64,000 bases of DNA from Diadophis punctatus similis (taxonomy: Eukaryota; Chordata; Lepidosauria; Squamata; Dipsadidae). The notes below the pieces were generated by a model, which saw nothing but the letters and a program-made list of their open reading frames with translations, had not been told where the DNA came from and searched no databases. Each line of letters opens with the position of its first letter. Position 1 is the first letter of the stretch. This document shows positions 1-10,133 of this stretch, piece by piece. The DNA lies in the NCBI GenBank assembly GCA_023053685.1, contig JALIGW010000014.1, forward strand, positions 16,033,090-16,097,089, read 5' to 3'. Both the position numbers and the translations under genes were made by a program.

Positions 1-22
1 TGTCGGTGCCAAAATTGAGGTC

Positions 23-562
23 CTATAATCCCTTGGCGTGGTCTTCAGGATTGAAGGCTTCTATCACTTCTTCACTGTTGGATCCTATCTTGTGCAGCCT
101 GAGGTTGGCTACCGTTAGCATCTGGCATGTTCTTTTTAATAAGTCTATGGCTTCTGCTGGGGTGGGTACAGATTTTAGGCCATCATCAACGTAGAAGTCC
201 CATTCCACGAAGCATCTGGCATCTGTGCTGTATTCAGCTTTGCCCACACGAGCTGTGTGTTGCAGACCATAGTTAGTGATTGCAGGGGAAGAACCATTCC
301 CAAAGACGTGCACTCACATTCTGTACTCTGTGATCCGTTGGTTCTGCTGTTCATCACTGAACCACAGGAAACACAACTAGTTGCGATGATCTTCCCTGAC
401 AAGGAATGAGTAAAACATCTGCTGGATGTTGGCCATGAAGGCTATGGCTTTCTTTCTGAAGTGGATGAGCATGCCTAGCAGGCTGTTGGTAAGATCAGGC
501 CCTGTGAGAAGGACTTTGTTCAGAGAGAGGTCTTGGAACTGCGCGTTGGCATCAAAGACCAC
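23..562 (-). pseudogene. BEL/Pao reverse transcriptase fragment
   Basis: Two pieces in different frames (377-562 and 23-313) with an intervening shift near 313-400. The upstream piece carries [14 protein letters not shown] and [10 protein letters not shown]. The downstream piece carries the catalytic box as FYVDDGLKSVPT. These are RT palm motifs in the arrangement known for BEL/Pao pol. The enzyme would copy element RNA into cDNA inside a virus-like particle. Here the frame is broken and the domain is cut by the window start, so no active product is possible from what is visible. Confidence 0.85.
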
Positions 563-610
563 TCATATCTGACCTGGTTTCTATGGATGGTACACTCCAA
601 AGAATGGCAG

Positions 611-1376
611 TTACCAGCATTCTTCATCTTTTCCCAGGGTTGGGGCAAGCTCGGTGTGCCCATTCTGGATCATCTTGTCCATGAACTCCACTAGATGAGC
701 TTTCATTGCAGGCTTCCTGTTCATGATTCGTCTCAGACTGAAGAGGCGAGAGAGACCTTGTTTATGGTTGTTTGGCAGGTGCTGCCTGGTTATGCGAAAG
801 GCTAATGGGGCTACCCAGGTTCCGTTAGCATCCTGTTGAAGTTCCTTATCCACAAGCTGCAGAAATTCTTTGTCCTCTGTTGACAAGGCCAAGTCATTGA
901 CTTCTTTGCTGGTCTGGAACACTGTCGCTCCTAAAACAGAGTTGTTTGTCGAGGTTGTGAAGTATTCTTGGCGTGGTTTCAAATGGGATGCTCTCCCATT
1001 ACTGAGAATGGAGGTCGCGAAGACATTCACCTGGGTTGGGGCCTGCAGCTGATCAACACAAACTGTTCCTAAGATGACCCATCCGAGTTCTGTCTTGAGA
1101 GAAAATGGAGAGCCTGCTGGGCTCTGACACTTCATGGGGAGGAAAAGCTTCAGAGGCATCCACTCCCAACAAGAGCAGGATTTCAGCTTCGGGATCTAGG
1201 GCAGGAAAGTGATTAGCCATGTGCCTCAGGTGAGGTATGTTGCTTGCTACCTCTGGTATTGCAATCTGACTGCGATTATCTGGTAAAGCGTCCCATTCTA
1301 GCAATGGTGGCAGTGTGAACTTTGCACTCTCATCTAATGATTCTATGTGGAGTCCAGTGACTTTCTTCCCCGCCAT
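611..1376 (-). pseudogene. BEL/Pao pol, protease to RT linker region
   Basis: Two overlapping minus-strand open segments (1053-1376 and 611-1159) in different frames. The first has DPEAEILLLLG, typical of the retropepsin end in this superfamily. The second has LGWVILG, then FMDKMIQNGHTELAP and LGKDEECW at the entry to the RT fingers. A frame change around 1.1 kb separates them. This matches the family's order of protease, linker and RT. Degenerate, non-functional copy. Confidence 0.8.
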
Positions 1377-2235
1377 GTGCCTGGAGCCTGGGCAGAGAAT
1401 ATTTACTATGATGATATTGTGAAGTGCGTTTCCTCAGTTTGGATGTCAAAGAGATTGAAGAATGCTGACATTGATTGCTCTGTGTGTCCATTATTACATA
1501 CATCTTCATGGCTTTTTCTGGGCATCCAGCTGGGTAGACTTTAGCTAGGCAGGTCTGGTGGCATGAGCGAGGGGATGGTGAGTCACCACATGCTGATGTG
1601 CAGTTGACACTCATTGCTGCCTCTGGGTGCGCTTTGGTGTCGTGCTGAGACTCTTTGGTTGGAGGAGGGGTAGGAGTCGGCCGTGGTGTCAACTCAGAGT
1701 CTGGATGCAGGGCGCTTGGGTGCTGATTACTTTTGCACAGGTAACATTGCACCTTTGCTGTGCAAGCTTTGGCCATGTGCTCCTTAGACTCATAGCACTT
1801 GAAGCAGACTCTGTACTCCCTGATAAAATCTTTTCTTTCATCCAGGGGCTTCCTTCGGAATTCTCTGCACTTATTCAGAGTATGTGAGGACTTTTGGAGT
1901 GGACATAATAGATTTTTAATTTGTTGTCAGAGGTTTATGTTGAGCTCTCTTCGACAGTTGCTCATCTAGGTTCTTCATGGGCAGGGTAGCGACCTGTGTT
2001 TTATGCACAGACACAAAGGTTTTTCCCTTTGCAGTTTGCGACGGATTCTTGGTCGGAGCAGAGTTCTGGGTGGCCTTTTTGGTAGCAGGGGGCTATTTTT
2101 CTCTGAAGCCGAGGTTTCGAGAGTCATTGCATAGCTTCGCTTGGTGGACAACAAATTCTTCAAGAGCAGCAAAGGGAGGGTCTCTGCCTCAGTTCTTCGC
2201 CCTGTAAGCATCGGATAACTTGATCCATTCTTCAA
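1377..2235 (-). pseudogene. BEL/Pao gag-pol junction: zinc knuckle and protease start
   Basis: On the minus strand the segment ending near 1330 begins with a cysteine/histidine cluster (CYLCKSNQHPSALH, residues 11-24). A Pro/Thr-rich spacer follows, then VIMDTQSN, with the catalytic Asp at about residue 97. In this family the cluster is a nucleic-acid-binding knuckle and DTQSN is the protease active-site region, with Gln where retroviruses have Gly. Several stops lie between 1.8 and 2.2 kb, so the join to gag is broken. Confidence 0.7.
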
Positions 2236-3406
2236 TCAGCTGCTGTGGTAGTTTTTGAACGATAGATTTTTGCGTCCTGTACTGGTCGAGACAAGTGAGT
2301 CCCGGCAAGGTGGGATCCTTTTGTGCTGACCGCAGCTGAGTGAGGGGGGCAGATAATTTCCATAGCTTGTGAGGTTCGCTAAGACTGATGGCAGGGAAAT
2401 CGTTGATACAATCTAAGAACGAGGACTCCGTCAGTGTAGACACACCATACTGTTGATCGAGCATATCCCATGATAGCCTGAGGGCGGTGGCTGGGTCGCC
2501 TAGTTGGGATGAGTAGATGTGTTTTACTACTTCTGCAGATTCGGGTCCTAGCCATGCTATCATTTGGCAGAGCTGTTCGACTGGCCGCAACCCTTCATTA
2601 TTAATGGCATTCCTGAGGATATGCTTCCATAGTAAATATTCTCTGCCTGGCTTGTCAGAGAACTTGTGCACACCAGTAGATGCCAAATCCAGTCTTCCCC
2701 GCCGGAGTGACCATAACATTGGGATTGCATGGGAGTTGTAGTCAGGGGGAGGTGGTACGATATACCCCATGGAGTCGGTAGGGGCATGTGCCAAGGACGG
2801 CTGGTATTTTCTTGCAGAGTACTTCATGATGATTTCATCTTGCCATGACACAGACAATGGTTGTTCTGCTTGCTGCCAGGCAGGCAGATTGCATACATCA
2901 TGGCAGAGTTTCATGCTCGAGTTGCCTTGTAGGTCTGGCAAGAATTCCCTGGCCTCTGCATTGAGCTCAGAAGTTGCAGCTTCTTGTGTGTCTTCCTGCT
3001 GAGGAGCCTTCGCTGCTGCTGATGGACTACTCTGGTGACCCCGTGTGTCTTGGTTTGTTGGGGTAAGTTTGCTAAATCTGAGGAAGGGTTCTTGTCGTGC
3101 GGGTCTGACGATGTCAGCATTCTGACTAGTTTCCAAGCCTAGTGGTTGAGATTCTCCTCCTTGTTCACTTGGTTTTGGGAGTTTTGCGATCAACTGCATT
3201 GCTCCTTCCTGCTCGTGCCATAGAGCATTCTGGTCGTCCACATAGGATTTGACATGGCTGTACAAGCTTTCACTTTCTGGCTTTCCAGTATGGTAGCCAG
3301 GGAGGGTGCCTTCAACCTCTGCCTGTAAAGCTGTGACCCGTGCTGCCTTTTCTGCTGCCTTCCATGCGCTCTGAAGAAACTCAAGGCTGGCCTGAGCTTT
3401 GGCCAT
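2189..3406 (-). pseudogene. BEL/Pao gag, central and C-terminal part
   Basis: A 405-codon open segment, the longest in the element. It starts with an Ala/Glu-rich helical stretch, continues through a Gln/Ser/Thr-rich low-complexity region, and ends in a capsid-like domain. That domain has YLLWKHILRNAIN, EQLCQMIAWLGPES and VVKHIYSSQLGDPATAL, the pattern of the gag domain often called DUF1759 in BEL/Pao elements. It would form the particle shell. Upstream gag is in other frames. Confidence 0.75.
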
Positions 3407-3732
3407 TTCTTCCCTTCAGGCTTGTTCTGCCTCTGCCACAAGTAGAGCTGCTTTGGTTGCTACAGCTGCCATCTCTTCCTTTTGCAGTTGCTCTGCCTTT
3501 TCTGCACATAGAGCAACTTCTGCTACCTTAGCCTCAATTCATGCTTGTATAGCTAGACCGGCAAGACTCTCTGCTTTTGAAGTGCGGGAAGACCGGCTGT
3601 GACAAGAAGATGCCTTTGAAGTGTGGGAAGAGCCTGCGGCAGAAAATTGCTGTGAGATGCTGCTGCCTGCCTGAGTCTGGGGTGGCTTGAGATGAGAAGA
3701 GGAGGCTTTCTTAGAGAGTGAGAGGAAGCCAC

Positions 3733-4562
3733 CTATGAGTGCTGGGATGGCGAGTGTGCGTGATGGGTTACTTTGGGCCCGGCCTTCTCGCTTGAGGTCT
3801 GGACCAACTGGTTGTGACGAGAAGGTGCATTGGCAGGATGGGAGGGGCCTGTGACAGAAGGTTGTTGTGAAGCACTGGCATATGCCTGAGACCGGGGTGA
3901 CTTGAGACAGAGGGAGGAGGCTTTCTTAGAAGGGTGAGAGGAAGCCACCTGTGGCCCCTGGGATGGCGGACATGAACGATGGGTTACTTCAGACCCGGCC
4001 TTCTCTCTCGGTGTATCATCCTCCTGAAGATTGGCTTGGAGAGAGTCTTTATTGCTTTGAAGGAGCTTCCTGCACTCCTCGTTTAACATCTCTAGATGCT
4101 GCATGTGGTTTTTAAGCTCAGGGTCTCCTAACTAAGACTGGATGTTGAAGAGATGGCATTCACAATTGCAGAACAAGAAGGAAACTGCCTTTCCTTCTCG
4201 TTCTGCAATGAGCAGGTGCGCTTGGGGGAGAGCTCGTCTTTGGATGTGTCGTAGAGCTCCAGCAACCTCTCCCATTATTTTTCATGGCATTGGTAGAGCC
4301 TCTCCCAATCCTCCAATGGTCTCAACCGCTTGACTTCAGTAGGCTTTCTTTCCTGTCTTAAGTCATAAGATTTCTGAGATGCCTCTGCTATTTTTAAATT
4401 CTGGACATCAGGTTCTCCATTCGTATCAAGGTTAGCCGGGAGGGCCAGCTCTTCTGGCGTGTTAGAGGCCTTTGCTATGGATAGGAAAATTGAAGATAAT
4501 TTCCTGAACACTTTTAGAAATGTCAATGCAATTCCCTCTTTGACCACTAGGCTGCACTGCAT
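3733..4562 (-). pseudogene. BEL/Pao gag N-terminal pieces
   Basis: Two minus-strand open segments (4275-4562 and 3733-4104). The first contains SYDLRQERKPTEVKRL, a basic stretch seen at the start of gag in vertebrate BEL elements. The second is Ser/Pro/His-rich and internally repetitive: two imperfect repeats of a KAGxxVTH segment with SPSQ downstream. Frames differ from the capsid part, so gag is broken. The true start codon cannot be fixed. Confidence 0.55.
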
Positions 4563-4810
4563 TCAGTAGGATTTGCAAAGAGAATTTCCTGAACACTTTA
4601 AGAAATGTCACTGCAATTCACTCTTTGACCACTAGGGTGTATTGCGTGCATGTGACATGGTTAGTGCAGTTCACCTTTTGGCCACTAGGGAGCGTTGCGT
4701 ACGTGTGGCGTGAGTGGTGCAGTTCACCTTTTGGCCACTAGGGAGCATTGCGTGCATGTGGCATGGTTAGTGCAGTTCATCTTTGGCCACTAGGGTGTGT
4801 TGCGTGTGAG
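4530..4810. repeat. Minisatellite, about 54-bp period
   Basis: The phrase GACCACTAGG or GGCCACTAGGG followed by a TTGCGTGC-like run recurs near 4541, 4625, 4677, 4731 and 4785. The last three intervals are 52-54 bp and the first is about 84 bp. It sits just outside the BEL gag start and may be an expanded part of the element's leader or LTR. Confidence 0.75.
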
Positions 4811-5139
4811 TGGCTTTAATATTGCCTTGTAGTTTGCAGATGAGCCACCAGAGGGCGCTGCGTCTCAGACTAATGCTTGGATTAACTGGTTTTGGCTTTT
4901 TCCTTTGTTGAGTGCCACAAAGCAAAATGCCTGATTTGGATTCCCTAAGGACCTTTATCCTGAATTGGATTCCTTTTGGACTGTAATTGCCTTGCACTTT
5001 AAAAAGGGATTTTGCCTTTTCAGTATTTCCAAGCAAGATTAAAAGGAGCATTTTGATAGACTCTATTCTCACTGCCAAGGCAGCTGTTCTCAGTTAATTT
5101 CTAAACAGAGTTTGGGAATCTCAAATTCTCAATTAAAAC
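4811..5139. other. Unassigned, possible BEL LTR remnant
   Basis: About 330 bp between the gag-side minisatellite and the L1. Position suggests the 5' LTR of the BEL element, but I could not identify matched TG...CA ends or a target duplication. No gene seen. Confidence 0.3.
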
Positions 5140-5325
5140 TCACACGGAGCATGTATAGTTCTCCCAACTTTGGATGCTCCAAAAGGTTTTTTTTATGTTG
5201 TGGACTTCTTGTAAACATATTATATCCATTTTTAACGTGTCCAATTTATTAAAAGTTCTTTTCCTTTTTATTGCCGAATTTAGTCCGTTTATGTTTATCG
5301 ATATTGCTTTTATTTCTTCCTCCAT
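5140..5325 (-). pseudogene. L1 ORF2 N-terminus (endonuclease start), truncated
   Basis: Starts with MEEEIKAISININGLN, followed by MDIICLQEVH, the two opening motifs of the L1 apurinic endonuclease (catalytic Asn and the Glu of QE). It begins 160 bp after the ORF1 stop, the normal L1 order. Similarity fades after the QEVH motif and the frame stops at 5140, so nearly the whole 1,200-residue ORF2 is missing. The element was cut here, at the border with the BEL-derived sequence. Confidence 0.85.
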
Positions 5326-5485
5326 AATTTACTTGTTGGTGGCTTTTGCTGCTCTTGTCATCCTTGTCTCTCTTTGTTCTCTGACGTCCTTTGACTTTGC
5401 CCCTTCCCTTATTACTCTTTCTTCTCATTCCTTTACACTCTCTCTTGTTTGTTCATCTTTTTCTTCCATGAGTTCTTCCTGAGAT

Positions 5486-6346
5486 CTAAACTCTCTTCTC
5501 TCTCTTAGTCTTTCCTCCTCTTGTGACCCCATGAAATAATTCAGCTTTCTCTAGAGAATCTAATCTGTGTCTTTGTTCCTGCCAATTCACTAATATTCCT
5601 TCCAGTATTAGCCACCTGAAGCTCACTCCTTTTTTAATTAAACATTTTGTCAACAAATGGTACTCTTTTCTCAAATCTCTGACTCTTCTTGGTATTTGTT
5701 TCAACACCACTATCTCTCTACCTTTATATTTTATTGAATTATTCCTTGCTATCTGTAATATCTCTGTTCTTATTGCTTTCTTGGTGAATCTTACATGGAC
5801 CTCTCTAGATAAATTGTGTCTCATTGCATATCTAGTGTGTACTCTAAATATCTCATCAATCTCATTTAATATATTTTCCTTAGTATCCTCCATTGCTTCT
5901 GCTAACAACTCCGCTATTATCTCAGCTAAGTTTTCCCCTTTCTCTTCTTCCATATTTTGAAATCTTAGATAATAATCTGCACGATCCATTTCTAAAGAGA
6001 TAATTATTTTTTCCTGATTTTTATCAGTTGTTGTAAGTCTATAGTCCAGCTCTTCCACTCTTTTTTCTGTTAAATCTGCTTTTTCTTCCACTTTTTGTAT
6101 TTGTTCTACATTTTTTCCCATCATCCCTTTAACATCTTTTAACTCCCCTTCTACTTTTTCCATTCGCTCATCTAATTTGCCTATTTTTTCCTTAAAGTCT
6201 TTGTGTAGAGCCTGTATCATATTTTTTAATTTCAGTTGCATAGTATTGGTTTTCTCTTGATATGCCATAGTATCCAATGTTCTCTGGGTCACCGGACTAG
6301 AAGTTGTTGAAGAGGACATTGAAGGCAGATGTGTTGTTTTCTTCAT
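5486..6346 (-). CDS. L1 ORF1 protein (RNA-binding chaperone)
   Basis: A full 286-codon open frame with no stops. Residues about 35-120 form a Lys/Glu-rich coiled coil that would trimerise. Then YYLRFQNMEEEKGENL marks the RRM-like domain, and HVRFTKKAIRTEIL with the stretch after it is the C-terminal domain. This is the standard layout of vertebrate L1 ORF1p, which coats L1 RNA. Length is close to the family norm of about 300. The partner ORF2 is truncated, so the locus cannot retrotranspose by itself even though ORF1 looks intact. Confidence 0.85.
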   Translation of the reverse strand: MKKTTHLPSMSSSTTSSPVTQRTLDTMAYQEKTNTMQLKLKNMIQALHKDFKEKIGKLDERMEKVEGELKDVKGMMGKNVEQIQKVEEKADLTEKRVEELDYRLTTTDKNQEKIIISLEMDRADYYLRFQNMEEEKGENLAEIIAELLAEAMEDTKENILNEIDEIFRVHTRYAMRHNLSREVHVRFTKKAIRTEILQIARNNSIKYKGREIVVLKQIPRRVRDLRKEYHLLTKCLIKKGVSFRWLILEGILVNWQEQRHRLDSLEKAELFHGVTRGGKTKREKRV

Positions 6347-6595
6347 CTTTTAACGTCTTAGTATTCTCTTAATAATTATAATCCACCAAATTTATAATCC
6401 AAATGCGATTTGTAATCCAAATATTTAATACCCCCATTGGGAGGACAATATAGTAAAAAAAAAGAGAGTTGTAATCCAAATCCAAATCTCACAATTGCTT
6501 ATTACTCTTCAGGTTCTTCTCACCTTAATCCAAATTACCTCTAGTGAGGGGTTAGGTAAAAAACAAAAAAAAAAAAAACCAAGAAAATAGAGAAA

Positions 6596-6654
<59 letters not shown>

Positions 6655-7404
6655 TGTGTGTGAAGAACACAAAAAAGGGAACAAAAAGAAGACTCCATCC
6701 AGGTAATTATGATAAAAAAGAGAGGGGAAAAAATAAAAATAAAAATGAAACTCTGTATGTCCAGAAGAAAACAAAAACAAAAAATAAGTAAAATTTGTAA
6801 TTGAGTCCACCCACCAGCCAATTTTCTCTTTATCAGCCACTGGCAACAACAAACTACTCAAACTCTTGTGTCCATGTCAAAATATTACAAAGAAAAAAGA
6901 AAATGAGGAAGAGGAAAAATATCCCCAAAACAAAACGAAATAAAAGATGTCTATAATCTTTTCTGTTGTTTCTTCTCTTACAGACTTCAAGAGATACACT
7001 ATTCCAGCTTGTATTAAAAACAAAGCTTTCAGTGTTCCACTCTCACTTAAACAAAACAATTTCTTATCAGTTCAGTAGACATTATCAAGGTTATTCTTGT
7101 TCTTGTTCATTTAATTTATTTAATTCTTTGTCAATTTCACTGGTGCCTCTAGGTGGCACTATAGTTCATTTCAAATGGGAAAAATAGAAAATGTTTCATG
7201 CAAATAGTTCATTCAATCACTTCAATTTGATTTGATTTCAGTTGTTAAAATTACAAAATTTAAAAATACTCAATCAGGCTTTCTGCTCTTATTCTCCAAA
7301 TCAGTTTTGCTAATTCATTCCATTTTTTCTTATTTAATTTGGGCCCACCCACTTTCTTCACCGCTGTATTACCAGAGGTAGAGAAGTAGACACACACCTA
7401 CTCT
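6347..7404 (-). other. L1 5' leader region with simple repeats
   Basis: AT-rich sequence upstream (on the minus strand) of L1 ORF1. It holds a (TG)n tract and A-rich stretches but no recognisable gene. Its outer limit is not defined; the Gypsy integrase begins near 7405. Confidence 0.45.
6597..6662. repeat. (TG)n microsatellite
   Basis: About 33 TG units with one TA interruption near 6650. It lies in the L1 leader, and translated reads across it are meaningless. Confidence 0.95.
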
Positions 7405-7418
7405 CCCCTCCTCTCTTT

Positions 7419-7772
7419 GTGACAACTTCGGCTGAGGCCATAATCAGGGTCCTCTGGCGCCTATTCGTCACCCACGGGCTACCAGATGTCCTGGTATCCG
7501 ATAATGGGCCCCAGTTCACCGCAACTCAATTTGAGGGGTTCCTAGCCGAATTGGGAATCTGCCATGCCCTGTCCGCGCTGTTCCATCCGGCATCTAATGG
7601 CCTTGTTGAAAGATTCGCACAATCAGCCAAGGAAGCCTTAGGAAGGCTAGGCCCCGGGGACTGGCAGGCCAGGGTGGACAAATTCCTATTGTCCCAGCAT
7701 ATTACCCCTTGTGCAACCACAGGCCACAACCCGGCCGAACTTCTCATGGGACAAGGCTTCGCTCAGTCTTAG
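7419..7772 (+). pseudogene. Gypsy integrase core fragment
   Basis: Carries VLVSDNGPQF (second catalytic Asp) and, 35 residues later, HPASNGLVERF (catalytic Glu). This D...E spacing identifies the DDE core of a Ty3/Gypsy integrase, which inserts element cDNA into the genome. The zinc-finger domain and first Asp are missing to the left. The frame ends at a TAG after GQGFAQS, and the C-terminal domain resumes in another segment about 90 bp on, so this copy is broken. Confidence 0.9.
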
Positions 7773-7860
7773 ACTGCCTGCACCCCAATTAAACACCAAA
7801 AAACAATAGCAAACCACCATAGGAGACCTAGTTTTTGCACAAAATTACGCCAAGGGGGAA

Positions 7861-8151
7861 GTGGAGAAAATCCTAGGCCCAATGTCCTATTCAATCCGGC
7901 TGAGCAATGGCCGACAATGGAAACGGCACATCGACCAACTTAGGAAATGTATTATGGAGGAATTACAAAATCCTCAAAATGAAAATAATTATACTCCTTC
8001 CCTAGCTAACTCAAGCCCAATGGAGCCAGAAGACCTACTTGAGGAACCAGGAGTCCAGCGGCGATCGCATGACGAACCGGTTCCAATTTCCAAGGAGGCC
8101 ACGCCCGAAATGTTCCAGGAGCTTCCAAGCTCAGACTCGGAGCAGCAGTAG
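7861..8151 (+). pseudogene. Gypsy integrase C-terminal domain and tail
   Basis: Begins with ILGPMSYSIRLSNGRQWKRH, a GPY/F-type module (here GPMSY) that follows the integrase core in Gypsy elements and binds DNA. An acidic, low-complexity tail follows (MEPEDLLEE, SSDSEQQ). It is separated from the core by a stop and lies about 120 bp before the polypurine tract. Confidence 0.8.
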
Positions 8152-8286
8152 CAGACCTGTCCACTCAGGCTGCTGCCTCGCCAACGACTGAGCTGCGCAG
8201 GTCAGGGAGGATTCCCAAACGCCCCGCCTACCTACGTGACTACGTATGTCGTATGGATTGCTCCATCTACAAGGGGAGGGGGGTTA

Positions 8287-8486
8287 TGTATTAACTGTAT
8301 ACATGGTTTCACCTAGGTCCAGCGTTTGAGCGGGAGAATGCTCAAACGCGATTGGTTGATGCATCTGACAACTCCCTATAAAAGGGCTAGCTGTCAGACT
8401 GCAAGTTGCTGGTTGTACAGAGAAGTTGCCTGGTAAAGAAGTTCCTTTTGAAGTCTGTCTCCTGTTGTTATTCCCACAGCTCAACA
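8287..8486 (+). repeat. Gypsy 3' LTR
   Basis: Follows the polypurine tract, starts TGTATTAACTG and ends CTCAACA. An inverted CCAAT-type box (ATTGG) sits at 8352-8356 and a TATA box (CTATAAAAGG) at 8376-8385. Its right end is followed at once by GTAAGT, a splice-donor-like hexamer. Confidence 0.7.
8376..8385 (+). promoter_or_regulatory. LTR TATA box
   Basis: CTATAAAAGG inside the Gypsy LTR, 20 bp after an ATTGG box. Layout matches an LTR promoter directed toward the MROH-like exon at 8601. Confidence 0.6.
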
Positions 8487-8600
8487 GTAAGTTTCTATGG
8501 TTCTATGCTTCATGTTCTCTGATTTCAGCTGGCTGAAAGCTTCATGAGCCCCCCCTTCTCATCTTTCTCCTCCTTTTTTCTTCCTTTCATTAGACTACAG

Positions 8601-8729
8601 CCGAATTTTCTTTGCTGGGACAGCTGGTTGCTTTGCTGGCCTTCCACATTGGCGACACCAGCAAAGAAGTCGGCCAGACGTCTGCAGAGGCCGCCTACCA
8701 CCTCCACCACGTCATCAGGAGGAAAATGG
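8601..8729 (+). CDS. MROH-like exon D
   Basis: A 129-nt exon with a pyrimidine-rich acceptor (ends ACTACAG) and donor GTGAGA. Read in phase 1 it is open and gives LLGQLVALLAFHIGDT, a stretch rich in helical Leu/Ala, then a His-rich AAYHLHHVIRRKM. This resembles one helical repeat of maestro-heat-like (MROH) proteins, whose members contain a GxLVALLA-type segment. It ends in phase 1 and exon C at 11143 begins in phase 1, so the join is in frame. The family call is from motif memory. The function of MROH proteins is poorly known: large HEAT-repeat scaffolds. Upstream exons are not seen; the Gypsy LTR ends 114 bp before it. Confidence 0.6.
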
Positions 8730-9420
8730 GTGAGAAATTTGGACTCCAAGGGCTGACATGCTGCAAGGAGACCAGGGATGTGCACTGGGTGGCACAGCCT
8801 GTGGCATGACCGGTCATTGGGCTTGGCAGAGATGCCTGGAATTTGCAGTTAATATTATTGGCACCTCTCAGGGCCAGGGGTCATTTTAAGACTGAGTTTC
8901 TCACGTTAAGTGAGTCAGTTAGGCTAAGCATCTGCAATCACCCAGCCTGGGCTTGTTCATCTTGGCACATTGTTTGTGTCTTAGCGTGTTTTGCAAAGCC
9001 ACATTTTAGCCATTGGATGGCTGGATGTATTGCAGGAAGCGAGAAAATGGGTTAACGAAGTTGCTGGTTGTATGGAAGTGTTAAGGAAAGAGGCAGAGAG
9101 TGCTTATAATTGCAAGAAATTATTCGTTAGTTTTATAGTTTCAACACCATTTTATGTGACTTCTAATTTTCAATTGGGAGCCATCCACAATCGGTTGAAA
9201 GATGGGCAGTTATACAGTAGAAATATTTTAAATAAAGTAAGGGATCTGTTCAATTTGGTTAGTTAAAAGCTTAACCCAGTTTTTTCTGAACTTGGCAACA
9301 TTAAAACATGTGGATTTCAACTCCCAGAATTTCCCAGACAGCATGAAATCAATTCAGAACCTAATGTTTCAGGAAAATATAGTCAGGGTTAAATTCGGTT
9401 AGATACATTCGTTCATTCTT
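8730..9420. other. Intron-like or intergenic sequence, nothing recognised
   Basis: Unique-looking sequence downstream of exon D. A 91-codon open read at 8991-9266 has no recognisable motif and no splice context, so I do not call it a gene. Confidence 0.4.
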
Positions 9421-9660
<240 letters not shown>

Positions 9661-9737
9661 GTAATTTGTCTTTTATGTAACCCTATTTTTCCTCTATTTA
9701 AGGTACAACCTACTGTGTTAACCTAGAAAAGGGATTA

Positions 9738-10133
9738 CAGGTAGTCCTTGACTTACAACAATTCATTTAGTGACTGTTAAAAGTTACAGCAGCATGGAAA
9801 AAAGTGACTTATGACAGTTTTTCACACTTACGACTGTTGCAGCATCCCCATGGTCACCTAATCAAAATTCAGATGCTTGGCAACTGACTCATATTTATGG
9901 CGGTTGAAGTGTCCCAGGGTCGTGTGATCCCCTTTTGCGACCTTCCGACAACCAAAGTCAACCGGGAAGCCAGATTCATTTAATGACTGTGTTGCTAACT
10001 TAATGACCTTGATTCACTTAACTGCTGTGGCAAGAAAAAAAATTGTAACATGGGGCAAAACTCACTTAACAAATGTCTCGCTTAGCAACATACATTTTGG
10101 GCTCAATTGTGGTCGTAAGTCGAGGACTACCTG
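9738..10133. mobile_element. TIR DNA transposon (non-autonomous), 396 bp
   Basis: Starts CAGGTAGTCCTTGACTTAC and ends GTAAGTCGAGGACTACCTG, imperfect inverted repeats of about 20 bp. No coding capacity. A truncated relative ends with the same TIR at 50391 followed by TA, and other internal copies lie near 18.6, 20.75 and 49.25 kb. The TA neighbour suggests a Tc1/mariner-like origin, but no duplication is clear here. Confidence 0.75.

Larger units (their letters stand above)
1..4562 (-). mobile_element. BEL/Pao-type LTR retrotransposon, decayed, cut by window edge
   Basis: Reading leftward on the minus strand the order is gag, zinc knuckle, aspartic protease, then reverse transcriptase, and the RT runs off position 1. 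The protein pieces share the style of vertebrate BEL/Pao elements: a gag with a basic RQERKPTE segment, a protease with DTQSN instead of DTGS, and an RT with YVDD. Frameshifts and stops break every part, so it is a fossil copy. No 5' LTR with clear ends was found at the right side, though 4.8-5.1 kb is where it would be expected. Confidence 0.85.
7405..8486 (+). mobile_element. Ty3/Gypsy retrotransposon, 3' end with LTR
   Basis: Contains the integrase catalytic core, integrase C-terminus, a polypurine tract at about 8273-8283 and a 200-bp LTR. Everything upstream of the integrase core is missing. The order and spacing are those of a Gypsy 3' end. Confidence 0.85.

Noticed and set aside
6541..6861. 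His-Thr repeat reads in the L1 leader
   Set aside because: Translated (TG)n repeat.
9738..10133. TA target duplication for the CAGGTAGTCC element
   Set aside because: TA is present on the left but not at the right border, so a Tc1/mariner assignment is not proven here.
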